Positions 58,837-64,000 of a stretch of 64,000 nucleotides of DNA are shown here, piece by piece (the stretch's first letter is position 1; each line of letters begins with the position of its first letter). Origin of the DNA: an uncultured Christensenellaceae bacterium (GTDB lineage: Bacteria; Bacillota; Clostridia; Christensenellales; UBA3700); contig CALWRH010000007.1 in the NCBI GenBank assembly GCA_944383895.1, forward strand, positions 62,001 to 126,000, in the 5' to 3' direction. The translations under genes were made by a program, and so were the position numbers. The notes under the pieces are model-generated. The model saw only the letters and a list, made by a program, of their open reading frames with translations. It had not been told where the DNA came from and made no database searches.

Positions 58837-60333
58837 TTATTCGTTAGCCGCCTGTTTGCAGTACGATACGACTTTTGCCGCGATCTCGCTGCGGTCTATG
58901 ACTTCTTCGAAACGGACAGGTCTTTCTCTCAATCCGTTTAGCGGCTCAGGGACTTCTTCTCCCGTTTCCTCATTTAATTTTTCCGTCGCCTCGAAAGCGT
59001 CGTCGATCCTTGTGCCGCTTATCGCCTCGTATACGTCCGCAGGGAACTTATACGCGTTTGCGGTAGAAACAACTACGGTAGGAGTTTCGTCTTCCGTTTC
59101 GTCTGCGTAGTTGCAATATACGTCGTATGCGACGGCAGTGTGAGTATCCATCAGATAGCCGTACTCGTCCATAGAATAAGCGATCGCCTCTTTGGTTGCC
59201 TCGTCGTCGGCGTAGCCTACGGAGAAGAGAGATTGCAGAGTCTTGAGTTCCTCAGTAGTAACGCTGTACTTGCCCTGCGTCTTGAGAGCCTTCATGCGCT
59301 CTGCGGTAAGCTTGTCGTCTCTGCCGCTTATTTCAAAGAGCAGTCGCTCGAGATTTGAAGATATAAGAATATCCATTGACGGGCTTATCGTCTTGTGGAA
59401 CTCTCTGTTTATATCGTAAGTACCCGTTCTGAAGAAATCCGTCAGGACGTGGTTTACGTTGGACGCGCAGATAAGTCTGTTTACGCCGACGCCCATCTGC
59501 ATAGCGTAATATGCCGCGAGTATATTGCCGAAGTTGCCGCTCGGCACGCAGAAATTGACCTTGTCGCCGTATTCGATCTTACCTTCGTCCATAAGGTCGC
59601 AGTAAGCCGAAACGTAATAAGCTATCTGCGGCGCGAGTCTGCCCCAGTTGATGCTGTTTGCAGACGAGAGCTTGAAACCGTTAGCATGTATCTCTTTGTT
59701 TATTTCAGCGTCTGCAAATATGTTCTTTACGGCGTTCTGCGTATCGTCGAAGTTGCCCTCGATAGCGCATACGCATACGTTTTTGCCCGTCTGCGTCTTC
59801 ATCTGCAATTTCTGCATATCGGATACGCCTTTTGACGGATAGAAAACTATGATATTGGTTCCTTCAACGTCCTTGAAACCTTCGAGAGCCGCTTTGCCGG
59901 TGTCGCCCGAAGTAGCGACCATGATAAGGGTCTTGTCCTTTTCTCCGACTTTTTTGCGTGCCGCGCTGAGAAGATGCGGGAGCATGGTGAGCGCCATATC
60001 CTTGAACGCACACGTCGGTCCGTGCCACAGCTCGAGGACGTAAACGCCCTCGTCAATATTCACGAGCGGACAAGGATCGTCGCCGTAAAAACGGGAATAA
60101 GCCTTGGTCGTATAGTCGAGCAACTCTTCAAAGGTATAGTCGCTGAGCAAAAGCGAGAGGACGCGTGCCGCTCTCGTCGGATAGTCCTCTTTCGCCAAAC
60201 TTATAAAATCTTCTTTAGTAAGCCTCGGGAGGCTTTCGGGGACGTAAAGTCCGCCGTCCGGAGCAAGACCGCTTACAATAGCCTGCGCTCCGCTGCACTT
60301 CTCGCTTTTGTTGCGAGTGCTGATATAGTTCAT
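58837..60333 (-). CDS. thrC: Threonine synthase
   Basis: A 498-residue PLP enzyme converting O-phosphohomoserine to threonine. The PLP lysine lies in HGPTCAFKDMALTMLP; VATSGDTGKAALEGF and CVPSGNFGN are conserved. The long form with this N-terminal domain (YISTRNKSEKCSGAQAI) is the class found in enteric bacteria, yeast and many anaerobes. It follows the small P-loop gene by 12 bases. Confidence 0.97.
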   Translation of the reverse strand: MNYISTRNKSEKCSGAQAIVSGLAPDGGLYVPESLPRLTKEDFISLAKEDYPTRAARVLSLLLSDYTFEELLDYTTKAYSRFYGDDPCPLVNIDEGVYVLELWHGPTCAFKDMALTMLPHLLSAARKKVGEKDKTLIMVATSGDTGKAALEGFKDVEGTNIIVFYPSKGVSDMQKLQMKTQTGKNVCVCAIEGNFDDTQNAVKNIFADAEINKEIHANGFKLSSANSINWGRLAPQIAYYVSAYCDLMDEGKIEYGDKVNFCVPSGNFGNILAAYYAMQMGVGVNRLICASNVNHVLTDFFRTGTYDINREFHKTISPSMDILISSNLERLLFEISGRDDKLTAERMKALKTQGKYSVTTEELKTLQSLFSVGYADDEATKEAIAYSMDEYGYLMDTHTAVAYDVYCNYADETEDETPTVVVSTANAYKFPADVYEAISGTRIDDAFEATEKLNEETGEEVPEPLNGLRERPVRFEEVIDRSEIAAKVVSYCKQAANE

Positions 60334-60345
60334 TTTATCTCCTTG

Positions 60346-60759
60346 TCAGATGACCTTGTATTTCAACAGAAAATCAGGCAATTCTTCTGCGGGAGCACTC
60401 ACCGTTACGTTGACGGATATCGAGAATTTGTCTGCGAGTTTGCCGAGCCCGTCATAGAATTTCTGCATCTTGTCGGGACCGCATCCTGCGATCCTGGACG
60501 CTCCGTCTATGTAGAGATTGGTAAGATCGCTTCTGCTCGCCGCAACTCCGCACACGAACGCAAGCAACGTATCTTCGTTTACTATCGCGTATTCTCTGAC
60601 GTCAATGAGCTTTACGTTGCGGTCTATGTCGTACATATACCTCTCGGTATCACTGACGAATACGCTGTCGCCCTTTGCAGTTTTGATGTCTGCATTAGCC
60701 TTTTCGATGATACGGCTGGTTTTGCCCGAGCCTTTACTTCCGCAAATCAGATTTACCAT
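60346..60759 (-). CDS. Small P-loop protein of unknown function
   Basis: A 137-residue protein with a Walker A motif GSKGSGKT at residues 7-14 and a possible Walker B (LTNLYIDGA). It looks like a compact nucleotide-binding domain with no other part; members are sometimes labelled ATP-binding or twitching-motility proteins, which is not supported here. It is first in the operon with thrC, with an operator-like inverted repeat around its promoter. Confidence 0.8.
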   Translation of the reverse strand: MVNLICGSKGSGKTSRIIEKANADIKTAKGDSVFVSDTERYMYDIDRNVKLIDVREYAIVNEDTLLAFVCGVAASRSDLTNLYIDGASRIAGCGPDKMQKFYDGLGKLADKFSISVNVTVSAPAEELPDFLLKYKVI

Positions 60760-60767
60760 ATTTTTCC

Positions 60768-60817
60768 CTCCGGTTAGTTTATAGTTTTATTTTAGACTAA
60801 ACCGGAGAGGATTTCAA
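60768..60817 (-). promoter_or_regulatory. Promoter with overlapping inverted repeat, P-loop/thrC operon
   Basis: On the minus strand, TTGAAA (plus 60812-60817), 17 bases, TAAAAT (plus 60789-60794). CTCCGGTTAGT (60768-60778) and ACTAAACCGGAG (60796-60807) are an inverted repeat with one base of difference that brackets the -10 box, as an operator would. Confidence 0.65.
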
Positions 60818-60848
60818 TAGCTTTTACGAAAAATATACCGAAACCGCC

Positions 60849-62240
60849 TCAGTATGTTTTAACGACGAGTTTCTTGTGCAGCTGCGGCGAAATCGACATT
60901 ATTATGGAGTCGAGCTCGTCGTCACCCATATAAGTGGTTCTTCCGCCCTCGTACTGCTTGTCGATTATCTCTTTTACCTTGACTACGATATCGTCGTGCT
61001 TGTCGATCTTATGTCCTTCGGGGAGCGCATAGAAACCGTTCATCCAATAAGCTATGCCTGCAAGTCCGCTGTGAGCGTCTACGGACACGAGCGGCGGTTT
61101 GCCGAGCAGTTTTTCGGTATTGAATATGTTGTATATCTCTTCGTCCTTGAGAAGTCCGTCCGCATGTACGCCCGCTCTCGTCGTATTGAAGGATTTTCCT
61201 ACAAACGGAGTCTGCGGAGGGATTATGTATCCGAGCTCGTCCTCGAAGTACTTCGCTATCTCGGTGATCGCTCTGAAGTCTATGCCGTCGTCAACGCCTT
61301 TGAGCGACGCATACTCTATCATCATAGCCTCGAGGGGGCAGTTGCCCGTTCTCTCGCCTATGCCGAGCAATGAGCAGTTGACCGAAGAACAACCGTACAG
61401 CCAAGCCGTGGTAGCGTTGGTAACGACCTTGTAAAAATCGTTATGACCGTGCCACTCGAGAAGTTCGCTGGGGACTTCTGCGTAGTATTTGAGACCGCTT
61501 ATGATGCCGGGGACGCTTCTCGGGAGCGTAACGCCGGGATAAGACAAACCGTATCCGAGAGTATCGCAAGCTCTGATCTTGATGTCTACGCCGCTTTCCT
61601 TGCGCAGTTTCATGAGCTCGTATGCAAACGGAGCTACGAAACCGTAGAAATCCGCTCTCGTGATATCTTCGAAATGGCAACGGGGAACGATACCCTTATC
61701 GAGAGCCATCTTTATGATATTGAGGTATTTTTCGGCAGCCTGCTTACGCGTCATGTTCATCTTCTTGAATATGTGGTAGTCAGAACAGCTTACGAGAATA
61801 CCCGTTTCTTTTATGCCCATCTCTTTGACGAGTCCGAAATCCTTTTCGTTAGCGCGGATCCAGCTGGTAACTTCGGGGAATTCGTAACCGAGTTCCATAC
61901 ACTTTCTGACCGCTGCCCTGTCTTTTTCAGAATACAGGAAGAATTCGCTCTGCCTTACAAGACCCTTTTTGCCGCCGAGCTTGTGAAGAAGCTTGTAGAT
62001 ATTGACTATCTGGTCGACGGTAAACGGAGATGTGGACTGCTGACCGTCACGGAAAGTCGTATCGGTGATCCATATCTCTTCAGGCATGTCCATAGGAGTC
62101 TGTCTGAAGTTGAACGCGACTTTTGGTACGCTGTCGTAGTCGAAAAGGTCGCGGAAAAGGTTGGGCTGCTCCACGTCCTGAAGGAAGGGGTGCCAGTTGC
62201 TCTCGATCAACAAATTCTTGTCTTTATTGTATTTGATCAT
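60849..62240 (-). CDS. Isopropylmalate/homocitrate synthase family enzyme, possibly Re-citrate synthase
   Basis: A 463-residue DRE-TIM metallolyase condensing acetyl-CoA with a 2-oxo acid. WITDTTFRDGQQ is the DRE-like motif, and WHGHNDF and NCSLLGIGERTGNCPLE are the HxH metal and glycine-rich segments. It lacks the C-terminal leucine-binding domain of LeuA. The opening IESNWHPFLQDVEQPNLFRD, recalled from clostridial proteins near Re-citrate synthase, makes citrate synthesis from oxaloacetate plausible. The exact substrate is undecided. Confidence 0.82.
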   Translation of the reverse strand: MIKYNKDKNLLIESNWHPFLQDVEQPNLFRDLFDYDSVPKVAFNFRQTPMDMPEEIWITDTTFRDGQQSTSPFTVDQIVNIYKLLHKLGGKKGLVRQSEFFLYSEKDRAAVRKCMELGYEFPEVTSWIRANEKDFGLVKEMGIKETGILVSCSDYHIFKKMNMTRKQAAEKYLNIIKMALDKGIVPRCHFEDITRADFYGFVAPFAYELMKLRKESGVDIKIRACDTLGYGLSYPGVTLPRSVPGIISGLKYYAEVPSELLEWHGHNDFYKVVTNATTAWLYGCSSVNCSLLGIGERTGNCPLEAMMIEYASLKGVDDGIDFRAITEIAKYFEDELGYIIPPQTPFVGKSFNTTRAGVHADGLLKDEEIYNIFNTEKLLGKPPLVSVDAHSGLAGIAYWMNGFYALPEGHKIDKHDDIVVKVKEIIDKQYEGGRTTYMGDDELDSIIMSISPQLHKKLVVKTY

Positions 62241-62304
62241 ATCTTTCTCCTCTGATCCGGTCTGTTCTTAATATTGTTATCCTATATATGTGCCTTCGCG
62301 GACA

Positions 62305-63372
62305 TTATTCGCCCGAAGAAAGCATTTCGTTTCTGTTTGCGAGCGCGAGCGCGTCGAGCATCTGAAACAGATCTCCGTCAAGGAAAGCGTCGAGCGAATA
62401 GAGCGTGAGCCCTATGCGGTGATCGGTCACTCTTCCTTGCGGGAAGTTGTATGTGCGTATGCGTTCAGAACGGTCGCCCGTACCTACCAGCATCTTGCGG
62501 CTGGACGCATATTCTTTTTCCTGCTGCGTGCGGTAATAGTCGTAAACTCTCGACTTGAGTACCTTCATCGCGCTTTCTTTATTCTTTCCCTGCGACTTTT
62601 CGTCCTGACATGTCACGACGATGCCCGTCGGCAAGTGAGTTATTCTTATAGCGGATTCCGTCTTGTTGACATACTGTCCGCCCGCTCCGCCTGCACGGTA
62701 AGCGTCTATCTTGAGATCCTTTTCGAGTATCTCTACTTCTACGTCCTCTGCCTCGGGCAATACCGCAACGGTAACGGTCGACGTGTGTATCCTGCCTTGC
62801 GACTCCGTTTCCGGCACTCTCTGCACGCGGTGGACGCCGCTTTCGTATTTGAGCCTGCTGTACGCGCCGTGTCCCGTGATCATGAAGACAGCCTCTTTAA
62901 TTCCGCCGAGATCGTTTGCGTTTATGTCTATTTCTTTAACTTTCCAGCGGCAACGCTCTGCAAAACGCTCGTACATACGCACGAGTTCCGCTCCGAAAAG
63001 CCCTGCCTCGTCACCGCCCGCACCCGCACGTATCTCTATGATTACGTTCTTGTCGTCGTCGGGATCTTTGGGGAGCAACGCGATTTTGAGTTCCTCTGTC
63101 AGCTCTTCTTTCTTTTTCTGAGCACCCGACAGCTCTTCTTTGGCAAGCGCGACCATCTCCTTGTCCGACCCGTCGTCTATTATCTGCCTGCACTCCTCAA
63201 TCGTCTCTTCGTTCGCGCGATAGGAGTCGTACAGAACAACAGGTTCTTCGAGAGCCGATCTCTCTTTAACGAGTTTCTGCCACTTCGCGGTATCGGCAAT
63301 TACGGCGGGATCCGAGATCTTCGCCGTGAGTTCTTCAAACCTCTTTTTCATGCCTTCGAGTTTTTCAAACAC
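62305..63372 (-). CDS. prfA: Peptide chain release factor 1
   Basis: A 355-residue release factor recognising UAA and UAG. The catalytic GGQ lies in [13 protein letters not shown], and an [16 protein letters not shown] segment follows; the codon-reading PxT-like loop is near residue 190. It overlaps the upstream prmC gene by eight bases, the usual arrangement, because PrmC methylates this GGQ glutamine. Confidence 0.97.
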   Translation of the reverse strand: MFEKLEGMKKRFEELTAKISDPAVIADTAKWQKLVKERSALEEPVVLYDSYRANEETIEECRQIIDDGSDKEMVALAKEELSGAQKKKEELTEELKIALLPKDPDDDKNVIIEIRAGAGGDEAGLFGAELVRMYERFAERCRWKVKEIDINANDLGGIKEAVFMITGHGAYSRLKYESGVHRVQRVPETESQGRIHTSTVTVAVLPEAEDVEVEILEKDLKIDAYRAGGAGGQYVNKTESAIRITHLPTGIVVTCQDEKSQGKNKESAMKVLKSRVYDYYRTQQEKEYASSRKMLVGTGDRSERIRTYNFPQGRVTDHRIGLTLYSLDAFLDGDLFQMLDALALANRNEMLSSGE

Positions 63373-64000
63373 CTGTCTTTACCGCCTTTACTATTCTGTC
63401 TATACCTTGCAGATCCTTTATTATGCTGCAGGAAAATCCGCGGAGCATGTCCACCACGTCTTTCGCCTGTCCCTCACCGCACTCGAGAAGGAGCAGTCCT
63501 CCGTCCTTGATGAGATCTCCTGCCTTATCTGCGATTATCCTGTAAAAATCGAGTCCGTCCTCTCCGCCGTCAAGCGCGATACGGGGTTCGAAATCACGCA
63601 CTTCTCTCTCTAGATCTTCTATATCCGCAGTCGGGATATAAGGCGGATTGGATATTATCAGATCGAACTCGCCTTCTATCTTTTTAAATGCGTCCGACAA
63701 CACGAAATTTATTTCTGCGCCGCAGTTTGCGGCGTTTCCGCGAGCGGTCTTCAATGCCTTTTCGGACACGTCGCTCGCAGTTATCTGCGCGTTTGTAAAC
63801 TTAGCGAGAGCTATCGCTATGCATCCGCTGCCCGTACAGAGATCAAGTGCGCGCGCACACGTTTTATTTTTCAGATACAATATTGCCTGTTCCGCAAGCA
63901 GTTCCGTTTCAGGTCTCGGGCAAAGCACGTCACCGTTTACTTCTATCTTAAGACCGAGAAACTCTGTATATCCTATGATCTGGCAAAGAGGTCTGCCCGT
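63365..64000 (-). CDS. prmC: Release factor glutamine methyltransferase, N-terminus beyond the window
   Basis: The visible 211 residues begin inside the gene ([19 protein letters not shown]), run through the SAM motif [14 protein letters not shown] and the catalytic NPPY ([12 protein letters not shown]), and reach the stop. PrmC methylates the GGQ glutamine of release factors. The N-terminal helical domain and the true start lie to the right of the window edge; an internal GTG is not the start, since the PLxxIxG and PRPETE segments are continuous across it. Confidence 0.94.
   Translation of the reverse strand, partial: TGRPLCQIIGYTEFLGLKIEVNGDVLCPRPETELLAEQAILYLKNKTCARALDLCTGSGCIAIALAKFTNAQITASDVSEKALKTARGNAANCGAEINFVLSDAFKKIEGEFDLIISNPPYIPTADIEDLEREVRDFEPRIALDGGEDGLDFYRIIADKAGDLIKDGGLLLLECGEGQAKDVVDMLRGFSCSIIKDLQGIDRIVKAVKTGV

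Overview
The window looks like chromosomal DNA of an anaerobic, spore-forming member of the Clostridia. The evidence is a complete spoIVA with a sigma-E-like promoter, an [FeFe] hydrogenase, a flavodiiron protein (FprA), GTP-dependent PEP carboxykinase, HPr kinase, RNase J and DUF4364. A gut Christensenellales-type lineage would fit the style of the large lipoproteins and of the GGGtGRT protein, but that placement is only an impression. Most genes are on the minus strand. Promoters are easy to read because most have a -35 box, a spacer of exactly 17 bases and a TATAAT-like -10 box.

Layout. 1-1250: the end of a dGTPase-like gene, then a compact IS200/IS605-type element with one tnpA. 1273-4193: tyrS-yigZ-ilvE operon. 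4374-6949: a small lipoprotein, then the pair of NifU-like scaffold and GGGtGRT protein. 7291-16854: an envelope locus with two paralogous 840-860 residue lipoproteins, a MacB/FtsX-type ABC transporter and a third lipoprotein. 16942-23564: DUF1294, a membrane-anchored EEP-family hydrolase, an NCS2 permease with a transcription attenuator, an aldo/keto reductase, a cytidylate-kinase-like protein and an NSS transporter. 23696-28822: a Crh-like HPr homologue with DUF4364, a zinc-ribbon protein, and an operon of HAD hydrolase, HPr kinase, a 58-residue acidic protein and a membrane protein.

28923-40706: uvrC, an ArsR regulator, two small Cys-rich proteins beside spoIVA, an operon of aminotransferase, phosphodiesterase and group B [FeFe] hydrogenase, then the radical-SAM DUF512 protein with der. 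40769-46327: a six-gene operon led by rnjA (O-methyltransferase, U32 peptidase, glycosyltransferase, Dabb protein, cyclophilin). 46530-52773: a second zinc-ribbon protein, a nucleotidyltransferase, serC-serA and an MMPL/RND protein. 52990-64000: pckG, an HtrA-like lipoprotein with a short collagen-like linker, a Crp/Fnr regulator divergent from an 88-residue NrdD-tail-like protein plus fprA, a small P-loop protein with thrC, an isopropylmalate/Re-citrate-synthase-like enzyme, prfA and the C-terminal part of prmC.

The most interesting region is 56449-58716. A Crp/Fnr-type regulator and a divergent operon share a perfect palindrome. The operon encodes a stand-alone protein that resembles the glycyl-radical C-terminus of anaerobic ribonucleotide reductase, followed by an oxygen/NO-reducing flavodiiron protein. 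This could be a spare-part repair system for NrdD, analogous to GrcA (YfiD) for pyruvate formate-lyase. That function is inference. No tRNA, rRNA or CRISPR array was seen.
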